Shown piece by piece: positions 7,884-17,835 of a stretch of DNA of 64,000 bases. Position numbers and translations under genes: made by a program. Location of the stretch: NCBI GenBank assembly GCA_964431965.1, contig CAYSLU010000001.1, positions 87,521-151,520 on the forward strand, given 5' to 3'. Origin of the DNA: CAYSLU01 sp964431965. Lineage in GTDB: Bacteria; Verrucomicrobiota; Kiritimatiellia; CAIKKV01; CAYSLU01. The notes under the pieces are model-generated. The model did not search any database. It was not told where the DNA came from and saw nothing but the letters and a program-made list of their open reading frames with translations. The stretch's first letter is position 1. Every line of letters begins with the position of its first letter.

Positions 7884-9950
7884 ATGACGAAGCCGGTCGC
7901 CCTGGAGCAGGTGCCGTTCCTGCCGTACCCCGCATCGGTCAAGCCGGCCCGGGGCGTTTTCACCTGGCGACGCGGGCTGGCCGCGCACTGGGGCGGCCTG
8001 GGCACCGACGAGCTGCCGCTGATCGTTCGCGCACTGGCGCGGCGGGGCGTGCCAAGCCGCGTGGGATCGGGGCGCGGCCGGGGCCTGTGCGTGACCATCG
8101 GCGAGGGGCCGGTCCGACCGGCTCCGGGGCCAGGCTCGGATTCGCCGGAAGCGCACCGCCTGACAATCCGTCCCGATGCGGTCGTCCTGGCGGCGAATGA
8201 GCGGCCGGGCCTGCTCCGCGGCTGGCAGACGCTCCGCCAGCTGCTGGACGAAAGCGGCGCGGCGCTCCCGGCCGGCACCATCGACGATGCGCCAGCGCTC
8301 GCGCTGCGCGGGTTCCACGTGGACCTGAAGGGGCTCAAGCCGACGCCGGCCTACTTGCTGCAGCTGCCGGAGCGGCTGGCTGCGCTCAAGTACAACGTCA
8401 TCCTGTTGGAGCTTGAGGACTACGTCGCCTTTGAAGCGCATCCGGACATTTCCCATCCGGATGCCCTGCCGCGCGCGTTCTGGCAGCGGTTCGCGCGGCT
8501 GGCCCGCGAGCGGGCGGTGGAGATCATTCCGCTGGTCCAGACGTGGGGCCACCTGCAGTACATCCTGCGGCTGCCGCGCTACCGGCATCTGGCCGAGGCG
8601 CAGGAGGGCATGGTGGGCGAGATCTGTCCGCTGCACCCGGGCGCATGGCCGCTGCTGCGGGACCTGCTTGGCGAGGTGTGCGATCTGTTTCCCGAGTCGC
8701 GCCACATCCACATCGGGATGGATGAGGTCCACGTCCGCGGCCGCTGCCCGCGCTGCCGCCGGCGCGTGGCCGAGATCGGCATGAACCGGTTTGCCATTGA
8801 GCGGCTCAACGAGCGCGTCGATTACGTGGCGGCGCGCGGCAAGATCCCGATGTTCTGGGGGAGCTTCGAAGGCGGCGCGTTCAGCGCCGAGGAGCTGGCG
8901 CTCGTCCACAACCCGGTCGACGTGCGAGGCCCGGACGGAACGTTCCCCGCGCGGCTTGTCGGCTGCAGCGGCAACTACGGCATGACCGCCGACGAGGGGC
9001 TGGCGTGCTCGTTCCGCGGGGGGGTCGGACCGGCCGGCGTGCTGCGCAAGGAGGCCGGGCTCCTGGACCAGTATCCGGACGCGGCGGTGACGACCCGGAC
9101 GACGGATGCGCTCGACCGGCGAGGTCGAGCGATGGCGCGGAAGTACGCGCTGTCGGCCGACGGGACCCGGGCCAGGCCCGGCTACGGGATCGACATTCTG
9201 CGGGCGCGCGGATTCGACGCGGTCGGCATCAGCGCGGCCCAGTACTCGGCCGGCGTCATGGGGCTGTGCCCGGACTTCTTCCAGCGCCAGCGGAACGAGC
9301 ATGCCATGGCCCAGTGGGCGAAGGCGCGCGGCGCGCTGGGCATCATCGATACGTGGTGGGCGCGCGGCCACAGCAACGTGCGCGACAACGCGCCGTTCGA
9401 GGCGGCCTGGTATGGCATCTGTTCGGCGGCCGACTTCGCGTGGCGGCCGGCGAAGCAGACGTCGATCGCGGACTTCGATCGTCGCTGGGTCCGGCATTTC
9501 CTGGGGCTCTCGGATTCGGCCGCCGTGGATGCGCTGTACGCCTTCTCCATGTCCGACCGCCGGATGTCGTATGTCGCGCGTAACCTGACGGCCCCGGCTC
9601 GTGCCCTGCTGGCGGACGTCCGGCGACGGGCCCGGCGGAACGAGCGCTTTCTGGATGTGGTCGATGTCGGCATGGAGGCGCATCAGCTCGCGCTGAGCGT
9701 GCAGTCGGCGCAGCTTGAGGCCGAATACCTCTATGCCACGCATCCGTGGATTCCGGACCACTTTCTTCGGGCGAGCCGCGCGCGGCTGCGCGCGCTGGCG
9801 CGCGACGTCCGGCGCTTCGAGGCGCGCCTCCGCCGGGTGCTGCGCTCCATGATCGTTCCGTCCGATGTCGCGGAGCTCGTCCGTGCCGAGGCGCACCTGC
9901 GGCAGGCGCAGATCCGGCAGGTTGGGGCCTTGCTGGCGGGGCCGCGATGA
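7884..9950 (+). CDS. GH20-type beta-N-acetylhexosaminidase
   Basis: A 688-residue protein. Residues ~1-125 match the GH20 N-terminal alpha/beta domain (FLPYPASVKPARGVFTW; later VVLAANERPGLLRGWQTLRQ). A TIM barrel starts at ALRGFHVDLKGLKP. The catalytic Asp-Glu pair of family GH20 is in HIHIGMDEVHVRG (about residue 277), just before a Cys-rich loop RCPRCRRR. Downstream, VRDNAPFEAAWYGICSAADFAW and a C-terminal helical region complete the enzyme. It would remove terminal GlcNAc or GalNAc. No signal peptide is seen, so it may act inside the cell on imported oligosaccharides. The ATG at 7884 follows a GGAGG by about a dozen bases. It clusters with an esterase and another glycosidase. Confidence 0.85.
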   Translation: MTKPVALEQVPFLPYPASVKPARGVFTWRRGLAAHWGGLGTDELPLIVRALARRGVPSRVGSGRGRGLCVTIGEGPVRPAPGPGSDSPEAHRLTIRPDAVVLAANERPGLLRGWQTLRQLLDESGAALPAGTIDDAPALALRGFHVDLKGLKPTPAYLLQLPERLAALKYNVILLELEDYVAFEAHPDISHPDALPRAFWQRFARLARERAVEIIPLVQTWGHLQYILRLPRYRHLAEAQEGMVGEICPLHPGAWPLLRDLLGEVCDLFPESRHIHIGMDEVHVRGRCPRCRRRVAEIGMNRFAIERLNERVDYVAARGKIPMFWGSFEGGAFSAEELALVHNPVDVRGPDGTFPARLVGCSGNYGMTADEGLACSFRGGVGPAGVLRKEAGLLDQYPDAAVTTRTTDALDRRGRAMARKYALSADGTRARPGYGIDILRARGFDAVGISAAQYSAGVMGLCPDFFQRQRNEHAMAQWAKARGALGIIDTWWARGHSNVRDNAPFEAAWYGICSAADFAWRPAKQTSIADFDRRWVRHFLGLSDSAAVDALYAFSMSDRRMSYVARNLTAPARALLADVRRRARRNERFLDVVDVGMEAHQLALSVQSAQLEAEYLYATHPWIPDHFLRASRARLRALARDVRRFEARLRRVLRSMIVPSDVAELVRAEAHLRQAQIRQVGALLAGPR

Positions 9951-10036
9951 GGGCGCGCCGGTCTCATGTCCTCTATCCGACCCGATTGAACTTGTCTGCG
10001 AGTCCCGCATCAAGGCTGTAGGAGACGCCCCACACC

Positions 10037-11683
10037 ATGAACGTGAATGCCCGCCTTCCGTCGGAGCTCGACATTACGGCCGGGCCCGGCTTGCCGGACT
10101 GCCTTCCGTCGATCCTGCGCGAGCGGATTGGCGTCCGGTGCGGTCCGGGCGCGGGGATCCCCGGCATCCGGTTGGCGCTCGATCCCGGCATCGGGCCCGA
10201 GGGATTCGTCATCGAAGATGCGCGCGGCGGCATCGTCGTGCGCGGGACGACCAGCGCGGCCGTGCTGGCCGGCATGGGCCACTTCCTTCGGACGAGCCGC
10301 TATGAGGGCGGCGCGTTCACGCCGTCGTCCTGGCGCGGCGTCTCGCACGCCCTGAAGCCGCTTCGCGGAATCTACTTCGCCACGCACTTTCACAACTTTT
10401 CGCACGACGCCCCGATTGCCGATGTGAACCGCTACGTCGAGGACCTGGCTCTGTGGGGCTTCAACGCGCTGCACGTGTGGTTCGACATGCACCACTACAC
10501 GGGCATCGACGACCCCGCTGCGCAGGCGATGCTCGAGCGGCTGCGCCGCATCCTGGCGGCGGCAAAGCGGATCGGGCTGCAGGCGGGGATCGGCGTCCTG
10601 GCGAACGAGGCCTACGCGACGAGCCCGGCGGAACTGCGCGCCGACCCCAACACGACGCGCGCACACTACGGCGTCGAACTCTGCCCCAGCAAGCCCGGTG
10701 CGATCGAGCTGACGCTGAAGTGGTTCGAGGAGGAGTTCCGTGCGTTAGCGCCGGTCAGCCCGGACTACCTGTGGGTCTGGCCGTACGACCAGGGCGGCTG
10801 CGCGTGCGAGTCGTGCCGGCCGTGGGGTGCGAACGGCTACCTGCGCATCGGCCGGGCGGTCGCCGGGCTGTTCAAGCGCCACTTCCCGCGCGGGAAAGTC
10901 ATCCTGTCCACCTGGCTCTTCGACTACGGCCGGCCGCAGGGCGAGTGGGAGGGCCTGGCGGCGCGGATTGGCGAGGAGCGCGCGTGGATCGACTACATCC
11001 TAGCCGGGTGCCACGACCTGCTTTTTCCGGAGCACATCCTCAAGCACGGCGTTCCGGGCGGGCTGCCGCTCCTGAACTTCCCGGAGATCAGCATGCGCGG
11101 TATGGTGCCGTGGGGCGGGTTCGGGGCGAATCCGCAGCCGGCGGGGCTGCAGAGCCTGTGGGACCGCGAGGGGGCGCTGGTTGCGGGCGGGTTCCCGTAC
11201 TCCGAGGGCATCTTCGAGGATTTCAACAAGGCGATCATGGGCCAGTTCTACTGGTCCGGCCGGCCGGCGGCCGAGACCGCGCGCGCGTACGTGGAGTACG
11301 AGTTCGGGCGCGAGGCCGCCGCCGCGATCCTCGAGGCGATCGCCATCTTCGAGGCCAACCACGTGCGGACGTGGGAGAACGGAGACTACACGCTGCCCTA
11401 CACGACGTGCATCATGCCCGAGGACAGGGGCTCGCGCCGGGCGGTGGAACTGGTGCGGCAGGCCGAGGCGGCGATGCCGGCATGGGCGCGGGCGCAGTGG
11501 CGCTGGCGCATCATGCACCTGCGGGCGCTGATCGACGCCGAGCTGTTCCGCTCGGGCGGGCAGCTCACCGATGCCTGCGAGCCATGGTTCGACGAGCTGA
11601 CCCGGATCTACCATGTGCAGAACGGCGACTTCGTCGTGAGGCCGCCGGGCGCGAAGCGTCGCGCCACAGGCACGAACTGGTGA
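10037..11683 (+). CDS. GH20/GH67-like TIM-barrel glycosidase (DUF4838-like)
   Basis: A 548-residue protein. The N-terminal ~110 residues form a GH20b/alpha-glucuronidase-type domain (GPEGFVIEDARGGIVVRG, TTSAAVLAGMGHFL). A barrel follows, starting at LRGIYFATHFHNF, with a Cys-containing loop GGCACESCRPWG near residues 252-263, as seen in DUF4838 and related GH67-like proteins, and helical C-terminal sequence. The active-site acids are not assigned with confidence. No signal peptide is visible. It sits 86 bases after the GH20 gene and 21 before the Asp-box gene, so co-transcription is likely. It probably acts on hexosamine or uronic-acid oligosaccharides; this is inference. Confidence 0.65.
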   Translation: MNVNARLPSELDITAGPGLPDCLPSILRERIGVRCGPGAGIPGIRLALDPGIGPEGFVIEDARGGIVVRGTTSAAVLAGMGHFLRTSRYEGGAFTPSSWRGVSHALKPLRGIYFATHFHNFSHDAPIADVNRYVEDLALWGFNALHVWFDMHHYTGIDDPAAQAMLERLRRILAAAKRIGLQAGIGVLANEAYATSPAELRADPNTTRAHYGVELCPSKPGAIELTLKWFEEEFRALAPVSPDYLWVWPYDQGGCACESCRPWGANGYLRIGRAVAGLFKRHFPRGKVILSTWLFDYGRPQGEWEGLAARIGEERAWIDYILAGCHDLLFPEHILKHGVPGGLPLLNFPEISMRGMVPWGGFGANPQPAGLQSLWDREGALVAGGFPYSEGIFEDFNKAIMGQFYWSGRPAAETARAYVEYEFGREAAAAILEAIAIFEANHVRTWENGDYTLPYTTCIMPEDRGSRRAVELVRQAEAAMPAWARAQWRWRIMHLRALIDAELFRSGGQLTDACEPWFDELTRIYHVQNGDFVVRPPGAKRRATGTNW

Positions 11684-11704
11684 GTCGGATACGAGAGGAC
11701 ACGC

Positions 11705-13954
11705 ATGACAAAGCATACTCCGAGGCGCTGGCAATCCATCGGCATCAGCGGGGGTGGGGGGACCGAGACCCCGGCCATCTCGCCGCACGACCCGAAGCTC
11801 ATGCTCATCAACTGCGACATGAGCGGGGCGTACCGCACGACCGACGGCGGCGAGCACTGGGAGATGCTGCACTGGCGTCAGCTCACCGGCTGCCCGTTCT
11901 GCGCGCCCGCTTTTCATCCATCCGACCCCAACACGGTTTTCGCGGCATATTCCTATGCGGCGCTGCTGCGCGTCAGCCGCGACCGCGGCGTGACCTGGTC
12001 GCCCATCGGCCTCGGCCTGCCGGGCGATCTGCGGCAGATCGCAATCGATCCCGGCGACGCCTCGACCATGCTGGCGGCCACGACGTCGGCGGTGTTCCTC
12101 TCGCGCGACGGCGGCGAGAGCTGGACGCCGAGCGCGGGCATCAGGGGGCAGGCTTTGGGCCTTCACTTCGACCAGACCAGCACGCGTGGCAAGCGCGTGT
12201 GCTTCGCCGCGACGGCCGAAGCGGCGTACCGCTCGACCGACGGCGGCGTGACCTGGCAGCCCTGCGGCCGCGGGCTGACGAGGAAGAAGCCGATCGTCGC
12301 GTTCGCGGGCTCTTCCTCGGGCGGGGAGGACTGCTGCACCCTCTACGTGTGGGCCGATGGCCCGGCGCCGGCGGGGTCCGAGGAGAGCGCCGGGGTGCTC
12401 TATCGCTCCGTCGACCGCGGCCAGCAGTGGATCAAGGTAGCGGACATGGGCGTTCGGCCGGGATACGAGCAGGTGCTGCACTCCCTGCTGGTGACCAACG
12501 CCCGGCCGCTGACGGTCTACGCCGTGAAGCCTTGCTACTCGGCCGACGACACCGTCCATCGGAGCGACGACGGCGGGGAGACCTGGCGGCCCGTGGTGTT
12601 CGCGGACAAGACCGATCCGCGGTTCAACATGCCGCCCAACTACATCACGGTCTACTTCCTCCCGCGCTCCCTCTGGGGCTGGACGACCTGCGCGGCCGCG
12701 ATCGATCCTTCGGACCCCGAGCACGTGCTGTTCAACCACTACTGCTCGATCTTCATCACGACCGACGGCGGCCGGACGTGGAAGGCGGGCGAGTCTCACG
12801 CCGCGCCCGGCAATCCGGGCCCGGATGCGCGGATCGAGCGGCACCGCTGGGTGAACAACGGCCTGACCAACACGACGACCTGGAACCACTACATCGATCC
12901 CTTCGAGCGCAGCCGCCACTTCATCGCGTACACCGATCTCGGCCTCGCGCGCTCGACGGACGCGGGCGCGAGCTGGACCTGGCTGCGCGACACGGGAGCC
13001 AACACCTTCGAGATCGCGTTCGACCCGGAGGTGGCGGGCCGGATGTGGGCCGCCTTCTCGCAGGTGCACGATATCCCCAACAACAACATCGTCACGGGCA
13101 ACCATCGGGCGTCGGGCTATGGATGCGTCGGGTACAGCGACGACGGGGGCGCCACGTGGCGCGACCTCAACCGCGGGATTCCCGTGTACGACAGCGACTG
13201 GCACACGCTGGCCAACGATGCCGACTATCCCCAGCGCCGCGGCCTGCCGCCGTCGGCCGTCACGTCCGTGATCGTGGATCCCGCCAGCCCGCGTGACGCG
13301 CGCGTCGTCTACGCCTCGATCTGGGAGCACGGGGTCTATGCGTCGGCCGACGGCGGACGGTCGTGGGAGCCGCGGTCCGAGGGGCTGGGCGCGCCAGGGA
13401 TCAACATGCGCGTTTGCCGCATCCGTCGGCACGCCGACGGCACGCTCTTCTGTCTCGTCACCGGCCTGATGAAGGACGGCGCGCTGATTCCGGAAGGCGT
13501 GGGCTTGTATCGCTCGTCCGACCAGGGGCACGGCTGGGGCCGCATCACGTCCGGCCTCGACCTGCGGTGGCTGACCGACTACGAGATCGATCCGCGCGAC
13601 AGCCGGATCGTGTACCTGGCCGCGTGCGACTCGCCGGGACGCGCCGACGAGGCCGGCCTGTACAAGACGGTGGACGGGGGCGAGGCGTGGACCCGACTCG
13701 CGCGGAAGAGCTCGATGCATTTCGGGGCCACGCTGCACCCCGCGAACCCGGACTGGGTCTACATGACGCTGACGTACAACGACGGCCAGACGCCCCCGCT
13801 CTGGCTGAGCCGGGACGCGGGTGCGACTTGGACGGCCTTCGAGGACTATCCCTTCTGCAGTGCCCACCGGGTTCACTTCGACTCCGGCGAGCCGGCCGCC
13901 CTCTACGTGACCACCTACGGCGGCAGCGTGTGGAAGGGGCCGGTCGAGCCGTAG
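11705..13954 (+). CDS. Multi-Asp-box beta-propeller (BNR/sialidase/sortilin-like)
   Basis: A 749-residue protein with about 13 Asp-boxes (S/T-x-D-x-G-x-x-W), for example TTDGGEHW, SRDRGVTW, SRDGGESW, STDGGVTW, SDDGGETW, TTDGGRTW, STDAGASW, SADGGRSW and SRDAGATW. Such repeats mark propeller turns in sialidases, GH74 xyloglucanases and sortilin-like proteins. The number suggests two tandem seven-bladed propellers, as in GH74, but I cannot place GH74 catalytic Asp residues, and the Arg triad of sialidases is not evident. There is no signal peptide. It ends the + strand carbohydrate set and faces a convergent gene. Binding or hydrolysis of glycans is the best guess. Confidence 0.75.
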   Translation: MTKHTPRRWQSIGISGGGGTETPAISPHDPKLMLINCDMSGAYRTTDGGEHWEMLHWRQLTGCPFCAPAFHPSDPNTVFAAYSYAALLRVSRDRGVTWSPIGLGLPGDLRQIAIDPGDASTMLAATTSAVFLSRDGGESWTPSAGIRGQALGLHFDQTSTRGKRVCFAATAEAAYRSTDGGVTWQPCGRGLTRKKPIVAFAGSSSGGEDCCTLYVWADGPAPAGSEESAGVLYRSVDRGQQWIKVADMGVRPGYEQVLHSLLVTNARPLTVYAVKPCYSADDTVHRSDDGGETWRPVVFADKTDPRFNMPPNYITVYFLPRSLWGWTTCAAAIDPSDPEHVLFNHYCSIFITTDGGRTWKAGESHAAPGNPGPDARIERHRWVNNGLTNTTTWNHYIDPFERSRHFIAYTDLGLARSTDAGASWTWLRDTGANTFEIAFDPEVAGRMWAAFSQVHDIPNNNIVTGNHRASGYGCVGYSDDGGATWRDLNRGIPVYDSDWHTLANDADYPQRRGLPPSAVTSVIVDPASPRDARVVYASIWEHGVYASADGGRSWEPRSEGLGAPGINMRVCRIRRHADGTLFCLVTGLMKDGALIPEGVGLYRSSDQGHGWGRITSGLDLRWLTDYEIDPRDSRIVYLAACDSPGRADEAGLYKTVDGGEAWTRLARKSSMHFGATLHPANPDWVYMTLTYNDGQTPPLWLSRDAGATWTAFEDYPFCSAHRVHFDSGEPAALYVTTYGGSVWKGPVEP

Positions 13955-14215
13955 CCGTGCGTGCCCACGAGGCTGTTCGGGCTGGGTGCTGACCGGGGGC
14001 GCGAGGCTGGCGCCTCACGACACGGCGGCGAGTCGCTCATCGGTTGGCCGGGACGCCTGACGGAACACGGGGAGCGCCCGAGGAGGCGCGGTAGGGAACC
14101 CGCATCGGCTGGAATGAGGCGGGGTTCTCCGTGCGTGGCGGCCATTCCGCCGGTTCCAGGATGCCGTTGTATGTCAGCGAACGATTCATCTGGGAATGAC
14201 CGTTTGTCGCGTCCG

Positions 14216-17200
14216 CTATTGCGCCCCCATAGGCACCAGGGCGACAGTGCTTTGGAGGGCGGCGTGGGGGCAGACGCAGCCGGAGCTGGCCTCGGGGACC
14301 ACGACGATGCCGCCGGCCGGGATGATGTTGATCAGGCAGCCGGGCCGCATGCCCAGGAAGGCGCCGGCGCTCTTGCCGGTCTCCACGCTCGTCATCGAGA
14401 TGCTTCCGATCCGGTAGAACAGGAGATGCGAGGAGGCCGACATCTGGCCGCAGGCGCCCAGGCGGTTGGCCGACCAGGGGCGGAGCCGCGGATCCCGGAC
14501 CGTCACGGGCTCGCCGGTCCGGAGGTCGAGGGCGGTCGGCCGGGTGACGAACCAGTCGTTGACGAGGACCGGGCGCACGTAGTTGCCGACGGTCCGATTC
14601 CACAGTAAGGATCCATCCGCGGCCGAGACTGCCAGGGCGCGGCGGCCGCCCTCGTCCCCCTTGGCGGCGCCATACGCGTTGTACGCTCCGTAGAACACCA
14701 GCGTGTCATGCTTGGCGGCCGCGCACAGGTTGCCCGCCCATCTGCCGCAGTCGGTCAGGTCCACCTCGCCCGCCCACAGCTCCTTTCCGGTCTCGAGATC
14801 CAGCCCCACCGCCGTGCGGACGCTGGCGGCCTTGGAGGGCACGGGCTTCGGCGATGCCGAGGCCGGGGGCTTGTTCGTCTCGGCGTCCAGGCCGCGCCGC
14901 TTGGCCTGGAGTTGCCGGACGTATTCCTCGTATGTCGCGATGTGCGGCGCCTGCGTCGTGCCTCGCTGCTCCGCGAAGAGCACGCGGCCCCCGCTCACCG
15001 CCAGCGTGCTGTTGCGGATGACGCCGCCCTCGTACCGCCACTTGAGCTGCCCGGATTTCACCGCGTAGGCGAAGACGCCCCGGCTGAACTGGTTGGCCGG
15101 GGAGACGCTTCCGACGAGCGTGTCGCCGACCACCGCCACATAGCCCCAGGCGCCCGTGCCCGCCGCCGGCATAGCGGGCAGCGTGAAGGTCCGGCGCGTT
15201 TCGCCGGTGTTGGGGTCGAGGTGGTGACACACCCCGCCCACGGCCACGAAGAGGCCGGACGTGGCGGCGGCCAGGTTCCCGCAGTTGGCCAGCACGGAGA
15301 GCCGCACGGCGCCTGGCATCTCGCGCTCCCAGTAGGGGGTTCCGTTGTAGGCGTCGAAGCACATGAGGACCGGCCGGTCGCCCGGCTGGCGCAGGCCCTG
15401 CGTGTACACGCGCCCGTCAACGAACAGGGGCGCCTCGCTGCCGCGATGCCGCTCCTGCATGTCGGCGGGCCCCGGCTCGCCGTACCAGAGCACGTCCATC
15501 CGGCCCTTCACCCGATCGTCGTCGGATGAGGCCGTGTTTCCGGCGTCGCCGTACTGGTGGGTCCATTCGCCGGCACCGGGCAGGCTTCCGCGTACGAGCT
15601 TCGTCCAGCCGTCTGCTCCGGTCAGCGTCGCCGCCGCGACCGTGCCAGCCCGAGTCCAGGACTCCGGTGCTGCCTTCGCTCCGGAGTAGAGTACGCCGCC
15701 GCACGGCTTGAGGACGCGCAGCACCGCCGCCGCGGTCACCGGCTCGTGGCCCAGGGCTGAGGCGTCCACCACGACTATGTTGGCGAAGTAGGGCGGATAC
15801 GGCAGGCCGTTTGTCGCGCCGGGCCGCACCACGTCCACCACCACGCGCGTTCCGTATGTTCCGGCGTCGGAGAGGGCCAGGCGCGCCGACGCCGCCCGGG
15901 CCTCGTTGGTCTCGACCACGTGGACCATCAGGCTTGAGCGCCGGGCCAGCTCGAAGGCCAGGCGTGCGCCGTCGCCGCCGATCACCAGCGCGTAGCCGCG
16001 CCGCACCCCGGCATCCTTCACGATCGACTCGGCCCGCGCGGCCGCCCGGGCCGTCGCCTCGTCCGCCGCGAACGGCTCCGGCGACGGCTTCGCGCGCGCG
16101 ACGGCCGCTCCCTGTCCAAAGCAGTGGATTCGGCCCCTGTCCGTGCTCACCACGAGCCGGCCGTTCGCCACCGCCAGCCCCCGCGCGAGGCCACCCACCG
16201 GCGCGCTCCACACCCTCCGGCCCGTGTCGGCATCGAGGGCGATGACCTCGTTGTCCCCGCCGACGATTACGTTCGGGCCGGCGACAACGATGACTTGCAG
16301 GTTCGATCGGGCAAAGGACCACAGCCTGGCCGTGTCGTTGGACTTCCCGAGCGCGCGATCGGCCGCCACGACCGACGTGGCTCCCTTCGTGGCGGCCAGT
16401 CGGAAGAGGCGGGTGGGCGTCGCCGCCATCTGGCGCGTGTCGGCTACGATTGCGTGACGCTTCCCGCTCGCGTCGATCCCGTAGAGGCGCCCCTGCGTTC
16501 CGAAGTAGTAGAGGCTGCCGACCAGGATCCCGTAGTCGCCGCTGACCACGCCCTTCCAGCCTTCGACGCCCTCGGGCGATCCGCGGTACGCGCCGTCCCG
16601 GCGGGACACGATCTGGGCCGGGGCGCGGCCGCGCGGCACGTAGAGCTCGCCGGCGGAGGCGACGATGTACCCCTGCGGGATCGGCGGCACGAGCTTGTTC
16701 GTCGGGGAGGCGCTGTGCATTTTCCAGAGCGACTGTCCGGTCTTGGCATCCAGCGCGACGACCGTTGTCTGGCGGGCGGGGAATAGCCCGGCGCCGCAGT
16801 AGGCCATGCCCCCATCGACCACCACGTCCGTGCGCACGGGCCAGAGCGACATGATGCGGCCGGCGCCGAGGATGCGCGTGGCGCCCTCCAGCGGCCGCGA
16901 CTTCCACAGCGGCTTCCCGTCTCCGGCCTCGAGGCAGTAGACGGCGCCGTCGTCCGACCCCGCGTACACGCACCCGTCCGCCACGGTGGGGGCCAGCCGC
17001 ACCGGGCCGTCGGTGAAGACCGTCCACCGGCGCGCCCCCGTGGCCGCGTCGACCGCGTGGATTCCGTTGTCCACCGGCGACCCGAAGTAGACCGAGTCCC
17101 CGGCCATGGCCACGTGGGTCGCGTCGTCGAACGTGATCTTGTCGCGCTCGTTGGCGCCGGGCCATGCGGGCTTGGGCACTGCGGGTGGCGCGTAGCTCCA

Positions 17201-17350
17201 CAGCTCGGACATCGGCAGGGCCAGCTTCTCGCCGGTCACGCCGCTCCGGGCCGGGTCGTGCATGTAGGTGGGCCAGTCCTCGGCCATCACCTGCGCCACG
17301 AGCGCGACGCTCAGAGCGGCAGCCAGCCAACTGCGTCGTCCAACGGTCAT
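14216..17350 (-). CDS. PQQ propeller / Rossmann (methyltransferase-like) / PQQ propeller protein, copy A
   Basis: A 1044-residue exported protein. The signal peptide (RRSWLAAALSVALVAQVMA) is followed by EDWPTYMHDPARSGVT, the opening shared by all copies. Residues ~30-420 hold PQQ-type blades (VYAGSDDGAVYCLEAGDGKPLW, VVALDAKTGQSLW, VIALDADTGRRVW). Residues ~430-560 form a Rossmann fold resembling class I methyltransferases (GYALVIGGDGARLAFELARR; VHVVETN; ADASALG-type strand end; VLRVLKPCGGVLYSG). A second set of blades follows and ends in GCLINIIPAGGIVVVPEASS then GCVC. The methyltransferase-like domain lacks an obvious substrate site and may be structural. The ATG at 17350 gives the signal peptide; the longer frame upstream is not protein-like. 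Function unknown; copies B and D are paralogues. Confidence 0.75.
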   Translation of the reverse strand: MTVGRRSWLAAALSVALVAQVMAEDWPTYMHDPARSGVTGEKLALPMSELWSYAPPAVPKPAWPGANERDKITFDDATHVAMAGDSVYFGSPVDNGIHAVDAATGARRWTVFTDGPVRLAPTVADGCVYAGSDDGAVYCLEAGDGKPLWKSRPLEGATRILGAGRIMSLWPVRTDVVVDGGMAYCGAGLFPARQTTVVALDAKTGQSLWKMHSASPTNKLVPPIPQGYIVASAGELYVPRGRAPAQIVSRRDGAYRGSPEGVEGWKGVVSGDYGILVGSLYYFGTQGRLYGIDASGKRHAIVADTRQMAATPTRLFRLAATKGATSVVAADRALGKSNDTARLWSFARSNLQVIVVAGPNVIVGGDNEVIALDADTGRRVWSAPVGGLARGLAVANGRLVVSTDRGRIHCFGQGAAVARAKPSPEPFAADEATARAAARAESIVKDAGVRRGYALVIGGDGARLAFELARRSSLMVHVVETNEARAASARLALSDAGTYGTRVVVDVVRPGATNGLPYPPYFANIVVVDASALGHEPVTAAAVLRVLKPCGGVLYSGAKAAPESWTRAGTVAAATLTGADGWTKLVRGSLPGAGEWTHQYGDAGNTASSDDDRVKGRMDVLWYGEPGPADMQERHRGSEAPLFVDGRVYTQGLRQPGDRPVLMCFDAYNGTPYWEREMPGAVRLSVLANCGNLAAATSGLFVAVGGVCHHLDPNTGETRRTFTLPAMPAAGTGAWGYVAVVGDTLVGSVSPANQFSRGVFAYAVKSGQLKWRYEGGVIRNSTLAVSGGRVLFAEQRGTTQAPHIATYEEYVRQLQAKRRGLDAETNKPPASASPKPVPSKAASVRTAVGLDLETGKELWAGEVDLTDCGRWAGNLCAAAKHDTLVFYGAYNAYGAAKGDEGGRRALAVSAADGSLLWNRTVGNYVRPVLVNDWFVTRPTALDLRTGEPVTVRDPRLRPWSANRLGACGQMSASSHLLFYRIGSISMTSVETGKSAGAFLGMRPGCLINIIPAGGIVVVPEASSGCVCPHAALQSTVALVPMGAQ

Positions 17351-17606
17351 CGGGCACCCTGCCTTGTTGCTCTTCGGTTTCGTGAGTGTGTCGCATCGGT
17401 CGCTCGAAGGCGCAGATTCCGCCTTCGCCGAGCCCAGTCCCACGTGTAATCTTACCGCAGCTCGAGCGGGAATCCCATCTGAGAGAAGCACGGAGGCGGG
17501 GACCATGAACACGAAGCAGTACTCCGCGACGATGGACATCGTCTGGCGGATGTCGCGATGAAGCTGCGCGTTGATACAGAATGAAGGGTCTGATCCGCGA
17601 AGCCGT

Positions 17607-17762
17607 TCAGGGCAGCAGCGTCCTGATCTGGCGGGCTAGCGGCGGGAAGTCTGCCGTCACAATGGTCCACACGACGTGGTCAAGCATCTGGCGAAGGGTG
17701 ATGGTGTCGTCATCTCGATACCGTGCCGTCTCATGATGGTTTCTCCTTAGCTGCTCGGCCAA
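17607..17762 (-). pseudogene. Relic of a HepT-like (DUF86) toxin C-terminus
   Basis: The minus-strand frame reads about 51 residues ending LDHVVWTIVTADFPPLARQ and then IRTLLP before the stop. This matches the final helix of HepT/DUF86 proteins, where the typical end is ...VW..I..DLPPL..QI..LLP. The preceding residues RRNHHETARY hold an Arg-Asn and His near the place of the HepT RX4-6H motif. Most of the expected ~110-140 residues and any MNT antitoxin partner are absent, so this looks like a remnant. A TTG at 17762 could start a short peptide. Confidence is limited because only a short segment is comparable. Confidence 0.35.
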
Positions 17763-17835
17763 GCCTTGCCGTGGCCGTCCAGGTGAGAATGCAGTAGGGC
17801 GCGCCCATCAAGACCAGAGGAAAGACGGCGGGACT

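Noticed and set aside
10453..13296. A 947-residue + strand open frame in a second reading frame
   Set aside because: It overlaps both the GH20/GH67-like gene and the Asp-box gene in another frame and has an Arg/Gly-rich composition unlike a folded protein.
11000..13876. A 958-residue minus-strand open frame opposite two + strand genes
   Set aside because: Its translation is Arg/Val/Ala-rich without recognisable motifs and mirrors the codon structure of the real genes on the other strand; long antisense frames are expected at this GC content.
11705..13954. Calling the Asp-box protein a sialidase or GH74 xyloglucanase
   Set aside because: The repeats alone do not give activity, and I could not identify the sialidase Arg triad or the GH74 catalytic Asp residues.
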